Source of the DNA: a bacterium
GTDB lineage: Bacteria > Electryoneota > RPQS01
Reading direction: 5' to 3'
DNA length: 64,000 nt
Assembly (NCBI GenBank): GCA_016703065.1
Contig: JADJCU010000003.1
Coordinates: 434,001-498,000, forward strand
The translations under genes and the position numbers were made by a program. The notes beneath the pieces were generated by a model. The model saw only the letters and a program-made list of their open reading frames with translations, was not told the DNA's origin and searched no databases. Each line of letters starts with the position of its first letter. The stretch's first letter is position 1. Below, one piece after another: positions 31,888-40,004 of the stretch.

Positions 31888-32874
31888 TTAGACGAAGAGG
31901 TGGATGACGTAAGAGACAATCGCACCGACCAAGGCCGAAGCGGGAATCGTGAGAATCCAGGCAATGACGATATTTCCGGCAAGACCCCAGCGGACGGCAG
32001 AGGCGCGGCGCGTTGCGCCGACGCCCATGATTGCGCCGCTAATGGTGTGCGTTGTGCTGACGGCGATTCCAGAAAAGGCCGTGACGAGCAAGGTAATTGC
32101 GCCGGCGGTTTCGGCGCAGAAACCACCTGATGGTTTCAGTTTGCAATTTTCGAGCCCATGGTCTTCACGATGCGCCACCCGCCGAAGAGCGTGCCGAGCG
32201 CGATGGCGAGATGTGAACCGATAATGACCAGATACGGGACTTGAAAGGAGTCGAGGACTTTGGCGGTCACGAGGAGTCCGGTGATGACACCCATCGTTTT
32301 CTGGGCATCATTTGTACCGTGTCCGATGCTGTATGCGGCAGCGGAGACGAGCTGCAAGCGGCGGAAGCCGCGATTGACACTTGAGCCGCGCCGCTTATGA
32401 AACATCCACATGACAATGGCCATCAAGATGAACCCCATGACCATGCCCATCAAAGGGGGCAACGGCGATGAAGATGAGGGTTTTTGTCCAGCCGGAGTAG
32501 AGAATTGACTCGAACCCGGCGTGGGCAATGGCCGCTCCGGCATAGCCACCCATGAGGGCATGGGACGAGCTGGAGGGGATTCCGTAGTACCACGTGATCA
32601 GGTTCCAGGCAATCGCGCCGAGCAGACCGGAGAGAATGACGTACTCATTGATCGCGGCGAGTTCGACGAGTCCTTTTCCGATGGTTTTGGCGACGTGCAC
32701 ATCGAAGAAGAAGGCCGCAACAAGATTGAAAAAGGCCGCCCAGAGGACAGCCTTGCGCGGAGTGAGCACGCGGGTCGAAACGATGGTGGCGATGGAATTG
32801 GCGGAGTCATGGAAGCCATTCAGGAAGTCGAACACCAGCGCGACGAGAATGATGGTGATGACGAGCATCGTCAT
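31888..32874 (-). CDS. pit: PiT-family inorganic phosphate transporter (two frame breaks)
   Basis: About 328 residues, multi-pass inner-membrane importer of phosphate with a metal or proton. Breaks lie at ~32455-32462, in a CCCCCTTT run, and at ~32138-32146. Family motifs are preserved in consecutive frames: DFLNGFHDSANSIATIVSTRVLTPRKAV (N-terminal signature), AWNLITWYYGIPSSSSHALMGG, the second half SIGHGTNDAQKTMGVI, and GGFCAETAGAITLL...STTHTISGAIMGVG. It starts 10 nt after the DUF47 gene stop on the same strand, the usual pairing, so the two form one operon. Confidence 0.9.
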
Positions 32875-32884
32875 GATATCACCG

Positions 32885-33529
32885 TCAGGCGTGTTTGATC
32901 AGAATGGTCTCGAGCACGTTAGCCGCGTCTTCGCAACGATCGGTAGCGGTCTCGAAGGCGACGAATATTTCTTTGAGTTTGATGACTTCAATCGGGTCAT
33001 TGACCTGTTCGAACAGATTGGCGATGGCGCGCTCAAAGATATTATCGGCGAGGTTCTCCAGTTCGTTGACGCGTTCGATAACGGACCGCAGTTCGGTGGG
33101 ATTATTCATCCGGCGCAGCAGATGGACGCCGCGCTCGAGCTCGGTGACCGAGGAGTGCAGGCACTCGATCAGCTTGGTCATTTCGGGCGGGCACTCTTTG
33201 ATCTTGTAGAGGACCATCCTCCCTGCTCCGCCGTCCATGTTGTCGAGAATGTCATCCAGCGCTGAGGCGAGGACATGGATGTCTTCGGGGTCGATGGGAG
33301 TGACGAAAGTGCCATTCAGCTCGGAGAAGATCCGATGGGTCACGGAGTCGCCGATGTGCTCGAGGCTTTTGATGTGTTCAACGACATCAATGCGGGCTTC
33401 GGGGGAGGCGGCGGGGAGTTTGAGGAGCGTTTCGGCTGCAAGGACGATGTTACGGGCCGATTCTTCGAAGAGGGCAAAGAACTGATCATCGTGAGGGAGC
33501 AGGGCCTGGAGGATTCGATCAAGTCGCAT
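32885..33529 (-). CDS. DUF47/PhoU-like accessory protein of the PiT transporter
   Basis: 214 residues, all-alpha. It belongs to the DUF47 (UPF0111) group related to PhoU, which is typically encoded immediately upstream of pit and modulates transport or senses metal-phosphate. Features are the N-terminal LLPHDDQFFALFEESARN, the metal-binding-type ExxxD/ExxD helices (HIKSLEHIGDSVTHRIFSEL, DIHVLASALDDILDNMD) and VIKLKEIFVAFETATDRCEDAANVLETI. The length is normal. First gene of the operon; the 33530-33754 region upstream contains no gene. Confidence 0.88.
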   Translation of the reverse strand: MRLDRILQALLPHDDQFFALFEESARNIVLAAETLLKLPAASPEARIDVVEHIKSLEHIGDSVTHRIFSELNGTFVTPIDPEDIHVLASALDDILDNMDGGAGRMVLYKIKECPPEMTKLIECLHSSVTELERGVHLLRRMNNPTELRSVIERVNELENLADNIFERAIANLFEQVNDPIEVIKLKEIFVAFETATDRCEDAANVLETILIKHA

Positions 33530-33754
33530 GGGTTTCCGATGCCATTTCGGCAGTAGGCTGGCGTAGTGCTGGCAGATGGGGTAAATAGGGAGGGCCGCTT
33601 CAATGAACGCTCATACAATCTAAACAATATTGATGAGTTCGGCAACTATGGAGTTTAGGCCTTACGTGCGGGTACAATAGGATTAAATCAATAAATAACA
33701 ATTTTTTAGTCTGGCATCCTTGCATGTGTCGGCGGTGTTGCAGGGGTCGGAACA

Positions 33755-33787
33755 AAGCACAGCCGGTCTTGTCGACCGGCTGTGCTT
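33755..33787 (-). terminator. Terminator of the catalase gene
   Basis: Perfect 14-bp stem (33755-33768 with 33774-33787) 24 nt after the catalase stop on the minus strand. Confidence 0.85.
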
Positions 33788-33810
33788 ATTTGACGTGGCG
33801 GATCCAGCGA

Positions 33811-35319
33811 CTACGCAGTTGCTTTGACGCGATCTTCCTGAGTCATGGCCGCGAGCTTGGCAATTTCATCTACGGGCAGGCCGAGACCTTTGGCCACGCG
33901 TTCGCCGTAGTCCTTGTCTACTTTATAGAAGAGCGCAGTTTGGCGCTTCTGCAAACGGAGCTGTGCATTTTTGAGATGGGCGACGATATTGGAGACCAGG
34001 TTGGCGCGATCGGTGTCGGTCATGACTTCACGATACAACGCAGCGGGCTGTACGAAGTCATCATCTGTGAGGTCGAAGCTGAATCGGTCGATTACGCCGG
34101 TGAGCGGAACGGGCGGCTCAGCATAGGACGCATCCGGAGCGGGTCCGCTGAAACTGTTTGGCCAGTAGTTCGGTCCGCCTGCACCGTTGTCATCAGTCCG
34201 CATGGCTCCATCGCGATGGTAGCTGTGCTCGCCGCTGACGCGGGGCGCATTGACGGGAATCAGGTGATAGTTGCCGCCCAAGCGATGGCGATGCGTGTCG
34301 TGGTAGCTGAAGAGACGGCCTTGCAGCATCTTGTCGGGCGACGGAGCGATGCCGGGAACGACCGTGCCGGGTGAAAACGCCGCCTGCTCGGTGTCGGCGA
34401 AGTAGTTCTTCGGGTTGCGATTCAGGACCATTCTTCCAACAGGAATAAGCGGGGCGTCCTTATGCGGCCAGACTTTGGTGATGTCAAAAGAGTTGAAGCG
34501 GTATTTCTCAACCTGCTCAGGAGTCATGATCTGGACATAGACTTTCCAAGCCGGGGAATTGCCATCTTTGATTGAATTATAGAGATCGCGCGTTGCGAAA
34601 TCCGGATCATCACCCGCGAGTTTTCCGGCCTCGTCGCGGGTGAAGGTCTTCGATCCCTGCTCGGTTTTGAAGTGAATCTTGACCCAGACGTATTCGTTTT
34701 TCTCATTGTACCACATGAATGTGTGGCCGCTGTATCCGTTCATGTTGCGGTAGCCATTGGGCGTACCGCGATCGGAGAAGAGCACCGTAACCTGATGAAT
34801 GGACTCCGGCGTGAGGGACAGGAAATCCCAGAACATATCCGGGTCTTTCAGATTGGTGGCCGGATTGCGCTTTTGCGTGTGGATGAAGTCGGGGAACTTC
34901 AGCGGGTCGCGCACGAAGAACACCGGCGTGTTGTTGCCGACCAGGTCATAGTTGCCTTCTTCGGTATAGAATTTCACCGCGAAACCGCGCGGATCGCGCT
35001 CGGTGTCAGCTGAACCTTTCTCGCCGCCGACGGTAGAGAATCGCGCGAAAACTTCCGTGCGCTTGCCGACTTCGGAGAGGAATTTTGCGCGCGTGTATTT
35101 CGTCACATCGTGCGTCACTTCAAAGTAGCCCCATGCGCCGGCACCTTTGGCATGTACGACGCGCTCGGGGATACGCTCGCGGTCGAAGTGGGCAAGTTTG
35201 TCGAACAGGTGAATGTCCTGCATCAGGGCAGGGCCATTCTTGCCTGCAGTCATAGTATTCAGATCATTGGGCACCGGAGTGCCCTGACTTGTGGTCAATT
35301 TATTGTTGGAATCGGACAT
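33811..35319 (-). CDS. katA: Monofunctional heme catalase, small-subunit (clade 3) type
   Basis: 502 residues; breaks down hydrogen peroxide to water and oxygen. The distal-side signature is RIPERVVHAKGAGAWGYFEVTHDVT, which contains the catalytic His. FFVRDPLKFPDFIH and MNGYSGHTF(M)W follow, and the proximal heme-tyrosine motif is RLFSYHDTHRHRLGGNYHLIPVN. The length fits small-subunit catalases; there is no C-terminal flavodoxin-like domain. A GAGGAAAG site precedes the ATG at 35319. The gene follows a PerR-like repressor gene by 47 nt on the same strand, and the pair has one visible promoter, so catalase is probably induced by peroxide through that regulator. Confidence 0.95.
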   Translation of the reverse strand: MSDSNNKLTTSQGTPVPNDLNTMTAGKNGPALMQDIHLFDKLAHFDRERIPERVVHAKGAGAWGYFEVTHDVTKYTRAKFLSEVGKRTEVFARFSTVGGEKGSADTERDPRGFAVKFYTEEGNYDLVGNNTPVFFVRDPLKFPDFIHTQKRNPATNLKDPDMFWDFLSLTPESIHQVTVLFSDRGTPNGYRNMNGYSGHTFMWYNEKNEYVWVKIHFKTEQGSKTFTRDEAGKLAGDDPDFATRDLYNSIKDGNSPAWKVYVQIMTPEQVEKYRFNSFDITKVWPHKDAPLIPVGRMVLNRNPKNYFADTEQAAFSPGTVVPGIAPSPDKMLQGRLFSYHDTHRHRLGGNYHLIPVNAPRVSGEHSYHRDGAMRTDDNGAGGPNYWPNSFSGPAPDASYAEPPVPLTGVIDRFSFDLTDDDFVQPAALYREVMTDTDRANLVSNIVAHLKNAQLRLQKRQTALFYKVDKDYGERVAKGLGLPVDEIAKLAAMTQEDRVKATA

Positions 35320-35366
35320 TGTTCTTTCCTCGGTGAATGGAATATAGACGATTTGTTATGGTTTGG

Positions 35367-35804
35367 TTAGGTCTTCCGGGCACAGGCCGCACAGATGCCG
35401 CGAAGTTCGACGTGTGACTGGATCACCGTGCCGAAGTTGCTGACTTCCTGCGGGACGGGCAGGCGGTTAAATTCGTCATAGAAGAAATCTTCGGCGCGAC
35501 CGCACTCGGTACAGACGAAATGATGATGCGGCGCGAGGTTGGCGTCGAAGCGCTGGCGCTCGTGCACGGGTCCCATGGTCGTGATGAGGCCGGCCTCTTT
35601 CAGAGCAGCGAGCGTGCGGTAGACGGTATCCAGAGAGATGGTCGGAACGCGAGTTTTCACGCGCTCGTAGACGCTTGCAGCATCGGGGTGGTCAGTGCGC
35701 GCCGCCACATCCATGAAGACCTCCATGCGTTGGTGCGTCAGTTTGAGTCCCGAGTCGCGGAGTTTCTTGAGCATGGATTCAAGCGGCGGAGTGCGATCGT
35801 CCAT
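35367..35804 (-). CDS. perR: Fur-family regulator, PerR-like
   Basis: 145 residues. N-terminal winged helix (LKLTHQRMEVFMDVAARTDHPDAASVYERVKTRVPTISLDTVYRTLAALKEAGLI) followed by the dimerisation and metal domain. Regulatory-site residues include the DANLAPHHHFVCTECG stretch. Structural zinc is held by two CxxC pairs (CTEC, CAAC), as in PerR/Fur. The gene context (catalase next in the operon, and a perfect palindrome overlapping its own -10 box) favours a peroxide sensor over an iron sensor, though sequence alone cannot exclude Fur. Likely autoregulated. Confidence 0.88.
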   Translation of the reverse strand: MDDRTPPLESMLKKLRDSGLKLTHQRMEVFMDVAARTDHPDAASVYERVKTRVPTISLDTVYRTLAALKEAGLITTMGPVHERQRFDANLAPHHHFVCTECGRAEDFFYDEFNRLPVPQEVSNFGTVIQSHVELRGICAACARKT

Positions 35805-35833
35805 TTGTGCGAGAGTCTATTAGATAGGAATAG

Positions 35834-35874
35834 TTCTTATTTAAGAATATACATCGAACTGAGATAAGATGCAA
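35834..35874 (-). promoter_or_regulatory. perR-katA promoter with overlapping PerR-box-like operator
   Basis: Minus strand: -35 TTGCAT (35874-35869), 17-nt spacer, -10 TATATT (35851-35846). A perfect palindrome TTCTTATTTAAGAA at 35834-35847 touches the -10 box and covers the start region. It has the right length and AT content for a Fur/PerR dimer site, so occupancy would block transcription. Confidence 0.7.
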
Positions 35875-36046
35875 CTTCCCTAAGTTCTCATATTTTCTGA
35901 TCTAAATTAAAAACAAATAATATATTAAGAATCGCGATCAGGCGAGAGGCCGCCTTTGGGGAATTAGTTCATGTCAGCGACTAACGGGTCAGCGACACTT
36001 GGCCTGACTTGCCGGAGTTTGTACCGGAGCGTCGCGCAACTCGTGC

Positions 36047-36075
36047 TTGACTTAAAGCGAGCATAGTCTTATCTT
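36047..36075 (+). promoter_or_regulatory. Promoter of tRNA-Glu
   Basis: -35 TTGACT (36047-36052), 17-nt spacer, -10 TATCTT (36070-36075), ending 12 nt before the mature tRNA. It lies on the chromosomal side of the element junction. Confidence 0.75.
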
Positions 36076-37733
36076 CACGTTCCTCTGGCGCGTTCGTCTA
36101 GGGGTCTAGGACGCTGGCCTCTCACGCCGGTAACACGGGTTCGAATCCCGTACGCGCTACCATGCGCAACAATGTTGCGAACTTGATCGTCAGAACCTCC
36201 ACCCAGTCCGGTGGAGGTTTTTATTTTTACGTTACTTATCAATTCAAATTGAATCAGGATGCGATCATCTTTTTGCTTGGTCAGCCGCACTTCCTTCACA
36301 AGCACCCGTATCGCCTTCCTACGGTCTTCAGGAGACATTCCTAGCCACAATGTCCAAAAGTACTGGTAAGAGTCCCGCAAGTCGTCTAGGTTGCTTGAAG
36401 GCTGCTTCAATGCCTCTATCGTGACATCCATATCTTGGATTCGTTGATCCATGCCCTGAATTGCACTGTTGACATCGCGAATCCGGCCAAAGATATTGTC
36501 CCGAACATCGTTAGAGGTCGGACTTTCGAGTGCAACCATCAAATTTTCAAGTTTGCGCCGTTCTTCAGCGACGTTTCGAACCACTTGGTCACGCTGTTCC
36601 TTCAACGCGTTAACTTCTTCATCGCGATTCCCACTAGACTTGTCCAGAACTGATTTCAATAGTGTTTGATTCACTGACAATAAACGGAGCAGTGCCACAC
36701 CAATTGCTTCAACATCAACACTACTGACCTGCTTCAATGGGCATACCGATGACGTACGTTTCAATGCATTTGGCATCGATAATAGGTGTGTGCCTTGCCA
36801 TTCTTGTGTGCCCTGTACGGCGTCATTACTGCATTGCAATGCCCACATCGAATGAACGATGAAAACAATGCCTCGTTAGGCAGTGTTTTGTTGAAGTAGT
36901 GGTTGACTCCGCGTGTTCTCAGCAATGCTTTCCACCCTCTGGAACGTCGATACATCTATTATCGCAGTGTGAACACCGGGAACGAACTTCTTAGCATCAA
37001 TCGGGTCACGAAATTTCCCAATATAAGCTGGGTTTTGAAGAATCCGTAGAATTCCTTGTGCTGACCACGGATTGCTCTTTCGTGACCGCAGTCCTTCGCG
37101 ATTGAATACTGCCGTGATTTCATAGCTGGATTTCCCACCAAGGTATTCATCGAAGATTCGCTTGACTACAGTCGCTTCTTGGTCGTCAACACAGCCTTCC
37201 GTTTTCACTCTTGTATCCAAACGGAGTAGGCCCACCACGCCACTCACCACGTGCGATTTTTGCACGCATCCCTTCGGTTGTACGTTTTCGGGTCATCTCG
37301 CGCTCAAACTGTGCAAAGGCAAGCAATATGTTTCGCATTAACTCACCTTCCGGCCCCTTGGTCCCAAAGATACCTTGATCTACAGGGTAGAATTCGATCC
37401 CAAGATCAACCAGCGTCTGATTCGTATTCAGAAAATCAACGATGCTGCGGCTGAAGCGGTCCACTTTCGTCACCACGATCAACTCGAATTTCCTTCCTTC
37501 GCATCTGCAAACAGTCGTTGTAGGCTGGGTCTTTCCATTGTGCCACCGCTTGCGACATCTTTATAGATTTCGACAATGTCATGGCTTTCAAACTTACAAT
37601 ACTCTCGGCATCGAATCTCTTGGGTATCTAAGCTTCCCCCTTCCTCCCTATCCTGTTGATCCGTACTGACGCGGCAGTAGATTGCGACCCTGCGATTCTT
37701 TCGTTCTTCTGATAGCTTATTGCGCTGCTTCAT
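36075..37733 (-). CDS. Large serine recombinase / integrase (four frame breaks), 3' end antisense to tRNA-Glu
   Basis: About 550 residues once breaks at ~37490, ~37200, ~36885 and ~36765 are bridged. Resolvase catalytic domain: VAIYCRVSTDQQ with the nucleophilic Ser, TKVDRFSRS, and GELMRNILLAFAQFEREMTRKRT. A recombinase domain follows (FGYK.ENGRLCVDDQEATVVKRIFDEYLGG...WSAQGILRILQNPAYIGK), then a zinc ribbon (CGHC...YYRC...), a coiled coil (VRNVAEERRKLENLMVALE) and a C-terminal region. The final ~30 codons (YGIRTRVTGVRGQRPRPLDE) are the reverse complement of tRNA-Glu and the stop lies beyond it, at 36075-36077. The gene drives site-specific integration or excision. GAGAAAG precedes the ATG at 37733. 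No conserved residue is lost, so the breaks may be sequencing errors. Confidence 0.85.
36087..36162 (+). tRNA. tRNA-Glu (anticodon CTC)
   Basis: Full cloverleaf with encoded CCA. Acceptor arms are 36087-36093 and 36152-36158 (one G-U pair), and the D-arm is GTC/GAC. The anticodon stem CTGGC/GCCGG has loop CTCTCAC, giving anticodon CTC. The T-arm is ACGGG-TTCGAAT-CCCGT, the discriminator A, and CCA lies at 36160-36162. The complementary strand is the 3' end of the element's recombinase gene, so this tRNA is the probable attachment site. Confidence 0.95.
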
Positions 37734-37777
37734 GACTTTCTCGCTTCGTGCGGGACGGATAACGGCTTCTTAATGCT

Positions 37778-37790
37778 CACTAATTTAGTG
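37778..37790. promoter_or_regulatory. Palindrome upstream of the recombinase gene
   Basis: CACTAA-T-TTAGTG, a perfect 6-1-6 inverted repeat about 45 nt before the recombinase ATG. Candidate operator or recombinase-binding site; function inferred from position only. Confidence 0.4.
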
Positions 37791-37824
37791 GTTCGGGAAG
37801 ACTACTGCAAGGGCTTCCGCTTGT

Positions 37825-37852
37825 TTCTTATGCCGTGATTCTGGCATAAGAA
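37825..37852. promoter_or_regulatory. 10-bp inverted repeat upstream of the Ubl operon, containing the GGCATAAGAA motif
   Basis: TTCTTATGCC (37825-37834), 8-nt spacer, GGCATAAGAA (37843-37852), perfect. The right arm belongs to the motif TTCTGGCATAAGAA, which recurs before two short ORFs at 56095 and 56625. TGGCATAAG could also act as an extended -10 box. Confidence 0.5.
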
Positions 37853-37863
37853 TTTACAGAAGC

Positions 37864-37892
37864 AAGAGCTCTGCATTGTGCGGGGCTCTTTT
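37864..37892 (+). terminator. Leader terminator/attenuator before the Ubl gene
   Basis: AAGAGC (37864-37869) pairs with GCTCTT (37885-37890) followed by TT, only 28 nt before the Ubl start. If transcription begins at the upstream motif, RNA polymerase must pass this hairpin first. Confidence 0.5.
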
Positions 37893-37919
37893 CGTTTACA
37901 ACCCCCTAAGGAGTCTCCC

Positions 37920-38132
37920 ATGAAAGTCAAAGTCCTCTGCCTTGGCCGCTCGGCTAAGGAAATCAACGTCAGTGACGGCACCACCGTCGAACAGGCCATC
38001 GCGGAAGCTGGGTTCCCGAAGGATTCCAGTTACACCCGGCACCTGAACGGCAGTCCGTGTTTCGATACGGATATCTTGGTCGAAGGCGCGGTGCTCACCC
38101 TGGTGCCACAAGTGAAAGGCGGGGGTTGTTAG
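37920..38132 (+). CDS. Ubiquitin-like modifier protein (Prok_Ub / ThiS-like beta-grasp), C-terminus GGGC
   Basis: 70 residues from the ATG at 37920, which has AAGGAG seven bases upstream; a longer in-frame start at 37878 lies inside the leader hairpin and is rejected. The pattern of a first strand MKVKVLCLG, a helix around TTVEQAIAEAGF, HLNGSP, then ILVEGAVLTLVPQVKGG matches prokaryotic ubiquitin-like proteins related to ThiS/MoaD. The tail GGG (67-69) plus one trailing Cys70 suggests a precursor that the neighbouring JAMM protease would trim to a diglycine, or a tail used as is. First gene of a four-gene operon with E2-, JAB- and E1-like genes, which argues for protein conjugation rather than sulfur transfer. 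Confidence 0.85.
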   Translation: MKVKVLCLGRSAKEINVSDGTTVEQAIAEAGFPKDSSYTRHLNGSPCFDTDILVEGAVLTLVPQVKGGGC

Positions 38133-38163
38133 ACAGCGTTCCTGACTGTCTACCAATTCAGGG

Positions 38164-38199
38164 GAGGGCTGCGGTTCAAGTAACCGTGGCCCTCTCTTT
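38164..38199 (+). terminator. Attenuator-like hairpin between Ubl and E2 genes
   Basis: GAGGGC (38164-38169) with GCCCTC (38189-38194), and inside it CGGTT/AACCG, followed by TCTTTCC. A leaky terminator or processing hairpin here would give more Ubl than enzyme mRNA. Confidence 0.55.
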
Positions 38200-38216
38200 C
38201 CTCCGGTGGAATGCAT

Positions 38217-39317
38217 ATGATTGAACAAATCAGAACCCTGATCAGGTTCTACGAACAGAAGTGGCATGTGCCGATTACCTTGATGAATCAAGACATGGAC
38301 CTGCATTGTTGGCACGAAGTTGGAATTGCTGTCCGCGTTAATGCGGATCCTGATTCAGCATTCTCCAAGAACATCGCAGGTGATCCACTTGTGATGGAAT
38401 CAGTGCTTGTAGGCAAGGTCAACGCAAGTTGGCTTGTGTTGTACGGTGCGCCACATATAGATGTAACTTCAAACATCCTTGACGCACATCTTCCGCGTAT
38501 GTGCCGCGCGTTTAGAAAACGTCAAAGGGAAACCTTGATTGACACCATGCAGACTGTTGCTGCCGAACGAAAGCATGAACTCGCAGTTTCGCTGCGTGAT
38601 GACAAGTATGAACTCGAACGACTGTGTATGCAAGTGATGACACTGTCGCGGAAGATTGAAGGTGACCGCGAGATACTGAATATGTTCAGTAGAGCGCCAG
38701 AATTCATTAAGGGCAAGGCGACGCGGACATTCGTGGAGATGATGAAGCTGGTGCCAAGTTGCTATTCACATATCAACGTCGTCGACAAGTCTGTGCTCGC
38801 CGAAACGTATCCGATTACATTGGAACACGATGGACGAAGTTACGACTTTGATCCGTATGTGGTTGAAGTAGATCTTGATAAGGGCAAGGTGTTAATAAGC
38901 GGCGGCACCGAATGCAACGGATACATTCATCCACACTGCACCGATGATCCGAATAACATCTGTTGGGGAAATGTCGGTCATCTTGTTTCACGATTGACAG
39001 GCGAACTTGATTTGCATGGATTGCTTCAGCTGGTGCATCAGTTTCTGCACTCCTACAACAACAGCGACCCATTCCAGAAGATCGAGAAGTGGGATCCTGA
39101 CTTCGTTGAGGACAACGAAGACGATGACCCGTACTGTTCCTGGTGCGATGACTACGGACACGACATTTCAGATTGTGAATCCTGTTGGTGGTGTGAACAC
39201 TGTCAGCAATACGATGATCACGATGCCGATGAATGCCCTAATCACCCAAAAGATGAAGACGAAGAAGAGGAGGATGCCGATGCAGAACTTGCAGAGGACA
39301 CAGCGTCAGCCGGTTGA
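38217..39317 (+). CDS. E2-like ubiquitin-conjugating protein with C-terminal Cys/His (zinc) cluster
   Basis: 366 residues from the ATG at 38217, seven bases after GGTGG (ATG at 38211 is the alternative). The N-terminal ~150 residues contain a coiled-coil stretch (KRQRETLIDTMQTVAAERK) without a known family. The central region has the E2 hallmark: a beta meander (FDPYVVEVDLDKGKVLISGG) ending in YIHPH (H238-P239-H240), then ICWGN with candidate catalytic Cys249, as in prokaryotic E2 families where HPN becomes HPH. A helix LHGLLQLVHQFLHSYN follows. Residues 307-343 carry C307, C310, H315, C320, C323, C326, C329, H335, C340 and H343, enough for two zinc ions in a treble-clef/RING-like arrangement. 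A very acidic tail follows. Inferred role: Ubl transfer to targets, perhaps with a built-in E3-like module. Confidence 0.75.
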   Translation: MIEQIRTLIRFYEQKWHVPITLMNQDMDLHCWHEVGIAVRVNADPDSAFSKNIAGDPLVMESVLVGKVNASWLVLYGAPHIDVTSNILDAHLPRMCRAFRKRQRETLIDTMQTVAAERKHELAVSLRDDKYELERLCMQVMTLSRKIEGDREILNMFSRAPEFIKGKATRTFVEMMKLVPSCYSHINVVDKSVLAETYPITLEHDGRSYDFDPYVVEVDLDKGKVLISGGTECNGYIHPHCTDDPNNICWGNVGHLVSRLTGELDLHGLLQLVHQFLHSYNNSDPFQKIEKWDPDFVEDNEDDDPYCSWCDDYGHDISDCESCWWCEHCQQYDDHDADECPNHPKDEDEEEEDADAELAEDTASAG

Positions 39318-39996
39318 TGCTGGCGTGAAGATTCAAGTTGAGGCTGAGGCCATGCAGAAGCTTTGGTTGTGGACTGATTTTGCCAAGGGTGAAGTCAGTT
39401 GCCTTGGCCTTGTCGATGAAGTAGTTAGCTCGGAAACTGGCCGGACAACGGCATTAATTGTAACTGACTTCTTTCTCGTGAAACAGCAGTGCACCTATGA
39501 AGAAACGGACATGGACGTAGCTGATATTGCGCGGCTGATTGCTGAACTTGAATCAAAAGGAATTGACTCGCGTAAGCTTCGTTGTTGGGCTCACTCGCAT
39601 GGCAGCATGTCAGTCTTCTGGAGTGGTCAAGATGAATCATGTATCAGCGGGCTCGCCAACAACGAATGGTTGCTTTCCCTCGTTGTCAACAAGCGTCGTG
39701 ATACACAGATGCGTCTGGATCAGTTCCATCCCAGTCACATGTACATTCCTGATGTTCAGTGGGAGGTGAAATATCCACTGGTGGACGGTCTCGCAGTAGC
39801 ATGCTTTGATGAATTCAAAACCAAAGTGCGCGAGACAACGTTTCTAAAGCGAACTCGCGAGGATCAATTGGTCAGGCGCGACATGATTCTCGATGAACTT
39901 GACGAAGCCAGCGCACGCGGCGCTTTGACCATGGAGGAACTTGATGACGAACTGAATTGGCTGGGGATTGAACGTGACGACTTTGAACAATATTAG
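39280..39996 (+). CDS. JAB/JAMM isopeptidase (deubiquitinase-like)
   Basis: 238 residues from the ATG at 39280, six bases after a perfect AGGAGG inside the 3' end of the E2 gene; the two genes overlap by 38 nt. Zinc metalloprotease of the JAB1/Mov34/MPN class. Catalytic Glu38 lies in KGEVSCLGLV. The complete JAMM motif HSHGSMSVFWSGQD supplies H105, H107, S115 and D118, exactly HxH-x7-SxxD. The C-terminal ~60 residues form a charged helical extension. In Ubl operons this enzyme matures the modifier precursor and/or removes it from targets; the Ubl here has a single residue after GGG to remove. Confidence 0.92.
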   Translation: MQNLQRTQRQPVDAGVKIQVEAEAMQKLWLWTDFAKGEVSCLGLVDEVVSSETGRTTALIVTDFFLVKQQCTYEETDMDVADIARLIAELESKGIDSRKLRCWAHSHGSMSVFWSGQDESCISGLANNEWLLSLVVNKRRDTQMRLDQFHPSHMYIPDVQWEVKYPLVDGLAVACFDEFKTKVRETTFLKRTREDQLVRRDMILDELDEASARGALTMEELDDELNWLGIERDDFEQY

Positions 39997-40004
39997 GAGA
40001 CCGA

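Noticed and set aside
36075..37733. Calling the recombinase a pseudogene
   Set aside because: All catalytic and zinc-ribbon residues survive across four single-base breaks, and intact core genes in the same window show the same kind of error.
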